Assembly: GCF_031326345.1 (NCBI RefSeq)
Contig: NZ_CP133671.1
Coordinates: 5,084,001-5,148,000, forward strand
Direction: 5' to 3'
DNA: 64,000 nt
Origin: Aureispira sp. CCB-E
GTDB taxonomy: Bacteria; Bacteroidota; Bacteroidia; Chitinophagales; Saprospiraceae
The notes under the pieces are model-generated. The model was not told the DNA's origin and searched no databases. It saw only the letters and a program-made list of their open reading frames with translations. A program made the translations under genes and the position numbers. Position 1 is the stretch's first letter; the number at the start of each line of letters is the position of its first letter. Below are positions 46,832 through 54,718 of this stretch, in pieces.

Positions 46832-47024
46832 TACTCCGTTGATTATTCCCTCTGGTCATGAGGGCGCAAGCTTAGTTTTTTAGTTTTTCTACGAACCCGT
46901 AGGCTCACGAAGTAAAAACGTAAAAAAGCATCTTGCATTAGTTTGATTATCAGTCTTTTAGCATAAAAGCCAGCAAAAGTATATCTTGCTGATAATCAAA
47001 CTAATACGATTTTTCAACGGAGTA
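46832..47024. repeat. MITE-like element, copy B (193 bp)
   Basis: Perfect 10-bp termini TACTCCGTTG (46832-46841) and CAACGGAGTA (47015-47024). Inside lies a perfect 17-bp inverted repeat (ATTAGTTTGATTATCAG and its complement) that would form a long hairpin. The right half is the reverse complement of copy A. It has no ORF. It sits between the divergent DUF4377 and transporter genes. Confidence 0.75.
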
Positions 47025-47288
47025 ATGTTAATCAGAGACTATTAAAACCAGTGTTTTGGTATCTCACTCCTATTGCTGGAAAAACGAAACGAACTTAGTT
47101 TAGGCAAGCGAGGGATTGTATTTTAACATTTACAGTAGCAACTGAGTCCTAAATCTAAATTGAGGCTAACAAGATTTTTTATAAAACTGTTTCCTCTTTT
47201 TTATAAAAAATGACTTAAAATAGTGACTTTTGCAGCACAAAAAAGCTTCTTTGAAAGCATGCCAAAATACTTTAAAAGTAATAGAGTT

Positions 47289-48656
47289 ATGAGTTTTGCA
47301 GACAAATTTGTTCGTACCGCACAACGTGTTTTACCTTCTCCATTTACAATAGCAATTCTATTAACCGCCTTCACGGTTATTTTAGCCTTGTTATTAACAG
47401 AATCAAAAACCAACCAATGGCATCTACTTGAAATTCTTTTTTATTGGGAAGCAGGCTTTTTTGATTTCTTAAAATTTGCGATGCAAATGATGCTAATTTT
47501 GGTATTGGGACACGTATTAGCATTAACACGCCCTGCCAACAAACTGATTAATAGCTTAGTTAGGCATTGTACGACAACCGCACGAGCAGCTTTTATTGTA
47601 ACTTTTATCAGTATTTTAGTCGCTTTTTTGAATTGGGGATTAGCCCTCATTTTAGGAGCTATCTTTGCCCGAAAAGTAGGCGAACACGCCTCTCAACATA
47701 ATATTTCCATTAACTATCCACTTATTGGGGCAGCAGGTTATGCGGGTTTAATGGTCTGGCATGGCGGTTTATCTGGTTCAGCCCCTCTAAAAGTTGCCGA
47801 AGAAGGTCACAAATTCGTTGCACAAATTGGATTAATTCCTTTTAGCGATACCATCTTTTCGACAATGAACTTGGTATGTATGATTCTATTGCTTACCATT
47901 CTTCCTTTAGCTATGTATTGGATGGGGAAACGGGTTAAAAGTACACCTCTACACCTAACTGAAACATCTTCATCTTCGACATCAACTAATGAAACTTCAC
48001 TTACTGGCGCAGAACGGCTAGACTATTCTCCCATTCTTTCTACTGCTTTAGGGCTGATTATCGTTTTTATTGGTTTTTATAAAGTTCTAATTGCCCCATT
48101 AACACAAGGACAAGGATTTGACTGGAGTTTTAGTTTTATCAACCCCAACTATATTATTTTTATGTTATTTGGGTTTGCCATTTTATTGCATGGTAGTTTT
48201 TTCAAATTCAATCAAGCGGTAAGTGAAGGCATTGGAGGTTCTGCGGGTATTATGATTCAATTTCCTTTTTATGCAGGTATCATGGGCATTATGATTGGTT
48301 CTGGTTTGGTAGATGTTTTTTCAAACGCATTTACCGAAGTTTCTACCACAACTACCTTCCCCATTTTTACATTTTTTTCGGCAGGACTAGTAAACATATT
48401 CGTTCCAAGCGGTGGTGGGCAATGGCTGGTACAGGGTCCCATCCTAATCGAAGCTTCTCAACAATTGCATGTTCCAATTGAAAAAAGTATTATGGCGCTT
48501 TGTTATGGCGATCAGATTACCAATATGTTACAGCCTTTTTGGGCGCTTCCACTGTTGGGCATTACAGGTTTAAAAGCAAAAGAAATTCTTCCTTACACGG
48601 TATTTTTATTACTAATAGGAGTCGTTATATTCTGTTCAATTTTAATTTTGTTCTAA
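47289..48656 (+). CDS. AtoE-family short-chain fatty acid transporter
   Basis: 455 residues from ATG 47289 (MSFADKFVRTAQRVLPSPFT), the usual N-terminus of this family; ATG 47259 or GTG 47223 would add a short leader. About ten transmembrane segments are visible, with the signatures FLNWGLALILGAIFAR, GYAGLMVWHGGLSGSAPL and FVPSGGGQWLVQGP. It imports acetoacetate, butyrate or related short-chain acids across the inner membrane, probably with protons. A lipid-degradation context (acyl-CoA dehydrogenase, SDR) exists elsewhere in the window but not adjacent. Confidence 0.88.
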   Translation: MSFADKFVRTAQRVLPSPFTIAILLTAFTVILALLLTESKTNQWHLLEILFYWEAGFFDFLKFAMQMMLILVLGHVLALTRPANKLINSLVRHCTTTARAAFIVTFISILVAFLNWGLALILGAIFARKVGEHASQHNISINYPLIGAAGYAGLMVWHGGLSGSAPLKVAEEGHKFVAQIGLIPFSDTIFSTMNLVCMILLLTILPLAMYWMGKRVKSTPLHLTETSSSSTSTNETSLTGAERLDYSPILSTALGLIIVFIGFYKVLIAPLTQGQGFDWSFSFINPNYIIFMLFGFAILLHGSFFKFNQAVSEGIGGSAGIMIQFPFYAGIMGIMIGSGLVDVFSNAFTEVSTTTTFPIFTFFSAGLVNIFVPSGGGQWLVQGPILIEASQQLHVPIEKSIMALCYGDQITNMLQPFWALPLLGITGLKAKEILPYTVFLLLIGVVIFCSILILF

Positions 48657-48744
48657 TTTTAACATTCACACAATACAAGAGTCCTCTACAAATATTTTGG
48701 CTCAACATGGTTGTCAAATATTTAGCGGACGATTAACAACAATT

Positions 48745-49257
48745 ATGATGAAAAAGAAAATTCTAGCCTTAGTAACAGGCGGCACTTTTGACAAAGAATA
48801 CAACATGATCAAAGGAGAACTTTATTTCAAAGACACTCATTTACCAGAAATTTTTGAAAGAGGTCGTTCTACTCTAGACATTACCGTTCGAACGTTGATG
48901 ATGATTGATAGCTTAGAAATGACGGAAGATGATCGATCCATTATTGCCCAAAATTGCAAACGTTGTAATTTTGAACACATTATTATCACGCATGGAACCG
49001 ACACTATGGTAGAAACAGCCAAGTACTTAGCTGAAGCTGGCATTGAAGGAAAAACCATCGTTTTATTGGGCGCTATGATTCCTTATAAATTTGGAATGTC
49101 TTCGGATGGTTTTTTCAATTTAGGGGCTGCCCTAGCTTTTGCTCAATGTATGCCTCCTGGCATTTATATCGCCATGCACGGAGAGTGTTTTAATTGGGAC
49201 GATGTTCGCAAAAATAGAGAAACGGGTTATTTTGTTCATACTAAAGCCGTAGAATAA
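48745..49257 (+). CDS. Short asparaginase-like protein (N-terminal domain only)
   Basis: 170 residues from ATG 48745 (an upstream in-frame ATG at 48697 is too close to the previous stop and adds odd sequence). LALVTGGTFDKEY holds the first catalytic threonine (Thr14), and IITHGTDTMVETAKYL the second catalytic TDT motif; IVLLGAMIPYKFGMSSDG follows. The C-terminal asparaginase domain, which contributes to the intersubunit site in classical enzymes, is absent. Single-domain proteins like this are known in Bacteroidota and Proteobacteria, but their substrate is unproven. It lies 88 bases after the transporter. Confidence 0.78.
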   Translation: MMKKKILALVTGGTFDKEYNMIKGELYFKDTHLPEIFERGRSTLDITVRTLMMIDSLEMTEDDRSIIAQNCKRCNFEHIIITHGTDTMVETAKYLAEAGIEGKTIVLLGAMIPYKFGMSSDGFFNLGAALAFAQCMPPGIYIAMHGECFNWDDVRKNRETGYFVHTKAVE

Positions 49258-49312
49258 GCGACTTTTATTGGGTATGATTTGATAGAAGTACTTTAGTCTT
49301 CATATTTTTCAT

Positions 49313-49320
49313 TATCTTTG
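49313..49320 (+). promoter_or_regulatory. -7 element (TATCTTTG) upstream of the paralogue pair
   Basis: An exact TAnnTTTG about 130 bases before the start of the 207-residue gene; the -33 position is poor (ACTT), so the call is weak. Confidence 0.33.
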
Positions 49321-49449
49321 CGATAATTATTTTGGAGTTCATCTAAATTTTGTCTTCCAACAATTGAATAAGTGCTTCTACAAGTTGCTTTTAGAATTTA
49401 GAAAGATACTCTACCTGACACTTACGAATATATAATACAATACTATACA

Positions 49450-50073
49450 ATGATTAATTTTTTACGATTTTTTACCATAGAACGCCAATTTATTCTCTTC
49501 ATTGTTTCTTTGATTGCAATTGTAGGATTGCATAGTTGGGCTGGTTTTGCAGGATCTTGGTTGCCTATTCTTATTGTAATTATTTTGGTTGCCAAACACT
49601 TGCTTATTGGTACGGTCAATGCCGCAGCAATGAAAATGCAACAACAAGACTTTGATGGAGCAGAAAAATTGTTAAGCTATACTTTCAAACCAAGCTGGTT
49701 GCGATTTACTTATCACGGAATGTACTACTGGATTAAAAGTACCTTGGCATTCCAAAGAAAAGATTTTAAAGAAGCAGAACGTCTTTCTAATATAGCTTTA
49801 GGCTTAGATTTGCAAGATGATTTTAAGGCAATGATTTATTTGCAACTAATCAACATCTATGGTAGCAGAAACAACCGAATGAAAGTAAAAGAGTTGTACC
49901 AAAAAGCTAAGAAGCTGAATATTACGCAAGAATTGGTAAAACAAAACATACAAGAGGTTGGCTTGATGCTACAAGGCAAGCATGCAGAACAGAAAAAAAT
50001 GATGGGAAAGAAAGCACAACGCTCTATGATGAATCAAAGTTATATGCGTCGTGGACGTAATAAAAGAAGGTAA
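49450..50073 (+). CDS. Membrane-anchored TPR-like protein, paralogue 1
   Basis: 207 residues. Two transmembrane helices (about 12-30 and 36-53) are followed by helical pairs that read as TPR-like repeats (MKMQQQDFDGAEKLLSYT, LAFQRKDFKEAERLSNIALGL, INIYGSRNNRMKVKELYQKA) and a strongly basic tail (RRGRNKRR) that may bind nucleic acid or membrane phosphate. The gene 29 bases downstream has the same plan and repeat motif order, so the two are a tandem duplication. Function unknown; probably an inner-membrane scaffold. Confidence 0.68.
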   Translation: MINFLRFFTIERQFILFIVSLIAIVGLHSWAGFAGSWLPILIVIILVAKHLLIGTVNAAAMKMQQQDFDGAEKLLSYTFKPSWLRFTYHGMYYWIKSTLAFQRKDFKEAERLSNIALGLDLQDDFKAMIYLQLINIYGSRNNRMKVKELYQKAKKLNITQELVKQNIQEVGLMLQGKHAEQKKMMGKKAQRSMMNQSYMRRGRNKRR

Positions 50074-50102
50074 TTTTTTGATTCTATTCGAACTTAGCAA
50101 CA

Positions 50103-50627
50103 ATGATTTCTCCTAAACTTAGATTGGTACTGATTGTACTGTTTTTGATTTGCGGTATTATAGCTCCCTTTGCGCAACTAGGGAGCTATGTAATTTTTGC
50201 TTTTTGGGCAACTGCCTTTATTCTCTTGATGGGGCATTTTAGGCATGGTCCTATGTTAGGAATTTTGGTTGCCTTACGCAAAGGCAACATACCTCAGGCA
50301 GAACAATTAATTAATTCCATCAAGCGTCCTAATTGGCTAAGCCCTAGGTATCAAGCCTATTATCACTTTGCCAATGCATTAATTGCTTCTCATCATCAAG
50401 ATGTAGATGCTGCCGCAACGCATTCAAACACAGCCCTAGAGTTAGGCTATTTGCACACCAAAGAGAAAGGCATTTTACTTTATAATTTGGCTAGAGTAGC
50501 TTTTGAGAGAAAAGAATGGAATAGATCAAGAGAGCAACTGGTACAACTCAAAAACCTTCCTATCAAAGACTTGCATCTAAAAAAACGTGTAGAGGAGTTG
50601 GAACAAGCACTCCATCAAATGCCATAA
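50103..50627 (+). CDS. Membrane-anchored TPR-like protein, paralogue 2
   Basis: 174 residues. Two N-terminal transmembrane segments (about 7-25 and 28-45) and the same helix pattern as its neighbour: ALRKGNIPQAEQLINSIKRPNWL matches MQQQDFDGAEKLLSYTFKPSWL of paralogue 1 in position and spacing, and HFANALIASHHQDVDAAATHSNTALELG matches the second repeat. It lacks the basic tail. Co-transcribed with paralogue 1. Function unknown. Confidence 0.66.
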   Translation: MISPKLRLVLIVLFLICGIIAPFAQLGSYVIFAFWATAFILLMGHFRHGPMLGILVALRKGNIPQAEQLINSIKRPNWLSPRYQAYYHFANALIASHHQDVDAAATHSNTALELGYLHTKEKGILLYNLARVAFERKEWNRSREQLVQLKNLPIKDLHLKKRVEELEQALHQMP

Positions 50628-50794
50628 TACTACTACTATTTATTCTGCCACCACAAACACTAGTCAGGCTTTGGCTTTTACATTTCGTGGCTATCTGGAA
50701 TAAGTATTTTCTAAAAAATTCCATTTTTTCAAGAAAACAAGTATTTTTAGTACTTACATTTTGCTTGACCTCAACATTGGATTAGATTAACACT

Positions 50795-51739
50795 ATGAAA
50801 AACTGCCTAAGTTGCAATACTACCCTGCTTCCTAATGCTTTATTTTGTCATAATTGTGGCAAACAAGCAGACGGAGATGGTGTTGTTTGTTTTGCCTGCA
50901 ACAACCTTAATCCCAAAGGTGCTAGGTTTTGTTCTAGATGTGGTACGCCAATCAACATTCAATATACTCCTAAGCCTAATATCTCACCTGTTTATGGCTT
51001 AGATTTTAACGACATTCCAACATTACCAACACAACTCTCAGAAGCATTTAGGGTGTCAATTAGTTTGGCATTAGAAGCTGAAAACAACACTGAAAAAGAA
51101 GCACTTTTTCTCCAGACTTTTGAAAAAAGCACTTTCAAGCAAAATTATTTGGAAGAAGCAACCATTCTAATGACACAAGAGTTTGAAGACATATTTGAGG
51201 AACGAGGAATTAGTGCCTTCAAGGTAATTGAACACGAAGTAGAAAAACAATTTGCTGCATTGTTGGAACGTTTCTTTATTGAATATTGCAACCCCTTGCT
51301 GCCCCACCAACTTTCTAAACAAATTCTGCATTATCAGGAAGCTAGCTTTCTAACAACTAACTTGCACAGAATGGTCAATGCCTATTTGTACCTAGATGAA
51401 GAAGCACTGATCGCTTATAGTAATGCCATTGATATTCCTCTAAAAAAACTTAAAAATGCTCGCTCAACATTTTTTAGTCCTGAAGCGGGGGAAATTCCGT
51501 ATGCTTTTATTGATCACACATTACTTCGTTCAGGCAAAGAGGGGTGTATTTTAACGGCTAAGGCAATTTACTGGAAAGCTTATTTTCAAAAATCAGCTCG
51601 AATTGAATATTTGGATATTCAAAAGTTAAATTATTATAAAGATCGAGTGGAGATTAACGATATTTACTTAAATATCAACCCTAGTATCAATTATAAAATA
51701 TATCGTTTACTAACACGATTGCGCACCCTCTCCTATTAA
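50795..51739 (+). CDS. Double zinc-ribbon protein
   Basis: 314 residues. Residues 1-55 hold two C-x2-C...C-x2-C zinc ribbons (CLSC...CHNC and CFAC...CSRC). The middle is a helical region of about 180 residues with no known motif. The last 70 residues (GCILTAKAIYWKAYF, IEYLDIQKLNYYKDRVEIND) resemble the small PH-like/SHOCT-adjacent domain found in bacterial proteins with ribbon heads, where it often detects or tunes membrane or stress signals. No signal peptide. Single gene. Confidence 0.68.
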   Translation: MKNCLSCNTTLLPNALFCHNCGKQADGDGVVCFACNNLNPKGARFCSRCGTPINIQYTPKPNISPVYGLDFNDIPTLPTQLSEAFRVSISLALEAENNTEKEALFLQTFEKSTFKQNYLEEATILMTQEFEDIFEERGISAFKVIEHEVEKQFAALLERFFIEYCNPLLPHQLSKQILHYQEASFLTTNLHRMVNAYLYLDEEALIAYSNAIDIPLKKLKNARSTFFSPEAGEIPYAFIDHTLLRSGKEGCILTAKAIYWKAYFQKSARIEYLDIQKLNYYKDRVEINDIYLNINPSINYKIYRLLTRLRTLSY

Positions 51740-52186
51740 ATCTTTTAGCCCGTTTTACTTAGCCCATCCTCCTATTTTTTCTACTTTTTTTCAGTCTTTT
51801 TAAAATTGGTCTACTAATTGTATGCTTCCTTCTGTGAGGTCTCTTAACTTAGCTATTGATTGGTTATTGACGTTTGTTTCAAATATTAAAATTTTAAAAA
51901 TTCTTTCAAGAAAAAGAAAGTTTTTTTATAAAAAATTAAAAGAGGTGTCAAAGGAACTTTTTTGTAAAAGAATACGTTTCGTCCGTTTTTTTAGTCCTAT
52001 TGTCTGATATTCTGTACACTCTGTCATGTTTGCGAATCTTACTAAGCTAAAATCCATACTTTTTTATTATCTTTGTTAAGTAGAACTCACTTCAAATAAA
52101 TACATATTTTAAGGGTGCAAAATAGCCCGTCAATGATTTTTAAAACATCTTTCATTAGCTGATTGCGAAAATTTAAAATTCAATCT
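51740..52186. other. AT-rich intergenic region
   Basis: About 450 bases without a gene. A 61-codon plus frame at 51822 has no family resemblance and a poor composition. The only signal is a TATCTTTG -7 element at 52068-52075, about 110 bases before the M61 peptidase, without a matching -33 box. Confidence 0.5.
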
Positions 52187-54058
52187 ATGAAGTTTTTAGC
52201 ATTACTCCTATCGTTTTTATTTATTTCAAATGCTGCGCTAATTGCGCAACAAGCCGAACAAACAGAAGCGTATCAATATAACATTGATTTAAATAATGTT
52301 CAAGAGGATCAATTATCAGTTGAGCTTATTGTTCCCAATGAAATAACAGATAAGGATTTAACATTTAAGTTTCCTAAGATTATCCCTGGCACTTACGAGA
52401 TTTCTGATTATGGTCAGTTTGTAAGCAGCCTAAAAGCTTTTGATAAAAAAGGTCGTGAATTTGGAGTAGAGAGAGTTGATCAAAATACATGGAAAATTGC
52501 TGGTAAAAAGATCTACAGAATCACTTACTTGATTCAAGATAGCTGGGATGCAGATATTCGCAAAGCTGTTTTTGAACCAAGTGGAACCAATATTGAAGCT
52601 TTAAAAAATTATGTTTTGAGTGCCAATGGGTGTTTTGGTTTTTTTGAAGGCAAGGAAAAATTACCCTATGTCGTTACGTACAATCGCCCTTCTAATTTTT
52701 ATGCGACAACATCATTAAAACGTATCGGTGGTGATTTTGACTCTGACGTTTTTAAAGCTCAAGATTATCACGAATTGGTAGATGCACCTATCATGTATTG
52801 TGTGCCAGATACCGTGAATTTCAAATTGGGGTATGGAGACATTCAAATTTCTGTTTATTCTCCCAATGGACTTGTAACGGCTAAAGATGTTGCCGAAAAG
52901 GTACGTCCAATGCTAGAAGCACAAAATCAATATTTAGGAAATATTCTTCCAGTAGATCGCTATTCATTTATCATCTACTTATCTCCTACTGGTTATCCTT
53001 CAGGTGCTGCGGGTGCTCTAGAACACGCACGTTCTTCTCTCTTCTGTTTGATTGAAGAAAAGCCTGAAAAAATTTCAAAAATGATTGTAGATATTGCTTC
53101 TCATGAGTTTTTTCATATGGTGACTCCCTTGTATATCCACTCTGAAGAAATTCATAACTTTGACTTTGTGGATCCTAAAATGTCAAAACATTTGTGGTTG
53201 TATGAAGGTGTCATCGAATATATGGCTCAACATATGCAAGCTAAGTATGATTTAGTTTCTGACGAAGCATTCTTAAAAACCTTACGTGACAAGTTGAAAA
53301 ACTCCAATCGCTTCAAACAAGGGATGTCTTTAACAGAAATGAGTAAAAACTGTTTGGTAGAGCCTTATGCAAAGCAATACCAGAATATTTATTATAAAGG
53401 AGCTATCCTGGCAATGTGTCTAGATTTGGAATTGTTAAAACTATCCAAAGGTAAATACGATATTCAAATGCTACTAAGAGATTTGTCTGGCTTTTATGGT
53501 CAAGACACTCCTTTTAAAGATGAAGAGTTGTTCCAAAAAATAATTGAAATTACAGGCTTCAAACAACTAAAGAGTTTCTTTGAAAAATATATCGAAGGAA
53601 CAGAAACACCTGATTATAACGTCTTTGTAAAGCCATTTGGTGTCGAATACCTAGAAGAAGCAACTGTGGACGAAATTTCTCCTCTTGGTGGAATTGAAAA
53701 TGGCGTTATTGGAAGAGATTCCCTAGATCGTTTTTATATTCGTAAACACGAAAAATTGGATAAATTTGGAAAAGAATTCATTGGACTACAAAAAGATGAT
53801 GTTATCCTAAAATGGGATGGAAAACCATTTACTATAAAAACAGCATCGGCTGTTTTGTTCGGCTTCTTGGGTGGTGTCAAAGCAGGTGATAATCTAAATA
53901 TTGTTATCCTTCGTAAAGACGAAAATGGAAAAGAAGTAGAAATTGAAAAAAATATTGAAGTTGTTAAAATTCCCACTATGAAAAAACACGTTTTCAGAAT
54001 GGTAGAAAATCCAACTGACGAGCAACTAAGAATGCGCAAACGCTGGTTGTCTAAATAA
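52187..54058 (+). CDS. M61-family metallopeptidase (glycyl aminopeptidase type)
   Basis: 623 residues from ATG 52187 (MKFLALLLSFLFIS), a signal peptide ending near LIAQ; a TTG eight codons upstream is not needed. An N-terminal beta domain is followed by the catalytic domain with the zinc motif H306-E307-F-F-H310 in SHEFFHMVTP and the third ligand Glu340 in LWLYEGVIEYM. A C-terminal PDZ domain (about 530-610, FIGLQKDDVILKWDG) completes the family architecture. It acts in the periplasm on peptides, with a Gly/Ala preference in relatives. Single gene with terminator. Confidence 0.9.
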   Translation: MKFLALLLSFLFISNAALIAQQAEQTEAYQYNIDLNNVQEDQLSVELIVPNEITDKDLTFKFPKIIPGTYEISDYGQFVSSLKAFDKKGREFGVERVDQNTWKIAGKKIYRITYLIQDSWDADIRKAVFEPSGTNIEALKNYVLSANGCFGFFEGKEKLPYVVTYNRPSNFYATTSLKRIGGDFDSDVFKAQDYHELVDAPIMYCVPDTVNFKLGYGDIQISVYSPNGLVTAKDVAEKVRPMLEAQNQYLGNILPVDRYSFIIYLSPTGYPSGAAGALEHARSSLFCLIEEKPEKISKMIVDIASHEFFHMVTPLYIHSEEIHNFDFVDPKMSKHLWLYEGVIEYMAQHMQAKYDLVSDEAFLKTLRDKLKNSNRFKQGMSLTEMSKNCLVEPYAKQYQNIYYKGAILAMCLDLELLKLSKGKYDIQMLLRDLSGFYGQDTPFKDEELFQKIIEITGFKQLKSFFEKYIEGTETPDYNVFVKPFGVEYLEEATVDEISPLGGIENGVIGRDSLDRFYIRKHEKLDKFGKEFIGLQKDDVILKWDGKPFTIKTASAVLFGFLGGVKAGDNLNIVILRKDENGKEVEIEKNIEVVKIPTMKKHVFRMVENPTDEQLRMRKRWLSK

Positions 54059-54083
54059 AATATTGCTCTCGCGCTCAATCTAA

Positions 54084-54122
54084 AAATCCCTTGTTGTTTG
54101 AACACAGCAAGGGATTTTTTTT
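54084..54122 (+). terminator. Terminator of the M61 gene
   Basis: A 13-bp stem (AAATCCCTTGTTG / CAGCAAGGGATTT, one G:T pair), an 8-base loop, then a T-run to 54122. Confidence 0.82.
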
Positions 54123-54177
54123 GCAATGTTTTATAGGTTCTTACAAACTAGAGCTTTTTGTTTCAATTCCTCTACTT

Positions 54178-54444
54178 TTACGTACAATTTTGATCTCTTA
54201 ATTCGTTTACCTCATTACCGTATAATTCTGTAAATCCTAAATTAGTAGCCTTTTCTAAATTTATACACGCAGAGAAAAACACTTCAATGCCCCATCTTTC
54301 CCCATAGTATATTTTACCTTGAGAAAGTGGTACATTACTACTTTGTATCCGTTTAAAGTTTAAAGCTTGCTTTACTCGGGAATTTATTACTTTACTCAAT
54401 TTTGAGTAGCTGACACTTCCTAATAAGAGAAGTCCCAGTATCAA
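54178..54444 (-). CDS. Small hypothetical protein, possibly a gene fragment
   Basis: Up to 88 codons, starting only at a TTG (54444) with a hydrophobic beginning (MILGLLLLGSVSY). The C-terminal half (YYGERWGIEVFFSACINLEKA) looks like real protein sequence. No family recognised. It lies among gene debris (hydrolase remnant at 54453), so it may itself be a remnant. Confidence 0.3.
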   Translation of the reverse strand: MILGLLLLGSVSYSKLSKVINSRVKQALNFKRIQSSNVPLSQGKIYYGERWGIEVFFSACINLEKATNLGFTELYGNEVNELRDQNCT

Positions 54445-54452
54445 TTCATTTA

Positions 54453-54599
54453 ATGGAGAATACCCCTGTTTTTATGGCTTTGGGAAGTGAAGCCTACACC
54501 ATAGAAAATGGCAAGGAGTTTTTCAAAAAAGTACTTGGACCTAAAAAAATGCAATTCGCAGAGAACACAGAGCATTTTGATTTATATTGGAAACCCTAA
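54453..54599 (+). pseudogene. C-terminal fragment of an alpha/beta hydrolase
   Basis: A 48-codon plus frame (MENTPVFMALGSEAYTIEN..., ending EHFDLYWKP) matches the last strand-helix of an alpha/beta hydrolase: a PVF(x)A(x)GSEAYT strand with its acidic residue, then the catalytic-histidine loop TEHFDLYW. The nucleophile and core are absent upstream, so only the 3' end of a gene survives. Confidence 0.55.
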
Positions 54600-54668
54600 C
54601 ACGTTAAACCAATTAGTGAAAATTTAAACAAGTTCTTCAGAAGCTATTTGGCATAAGAAAAATTAAGT

Positions 54669-54693
54669 GAGGCTGTCTGAAAAGGGCAGCCTC
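54669..54693 (-). terminator. Terminator of the FG-GAP gene
   Basis: GAGGCTG / CAGCCTC, a 7-bp GC-rich stem around an 11-base loop, followed in minus orientation by a T-rich stretch; it lies 26 bases beyond the stop at 54719. Confidence 0.58.
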
Positions 54694-54718
54694 TATAAAT
54701 ATTTTAACGTTTCTGATG

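Noticed and set aside
51822-52007. 61-codon plus frame
   Set aside because: Low-complexity Lys/Phe/Arg-rich sequence in an AT-rich gap, with no upstream signal.
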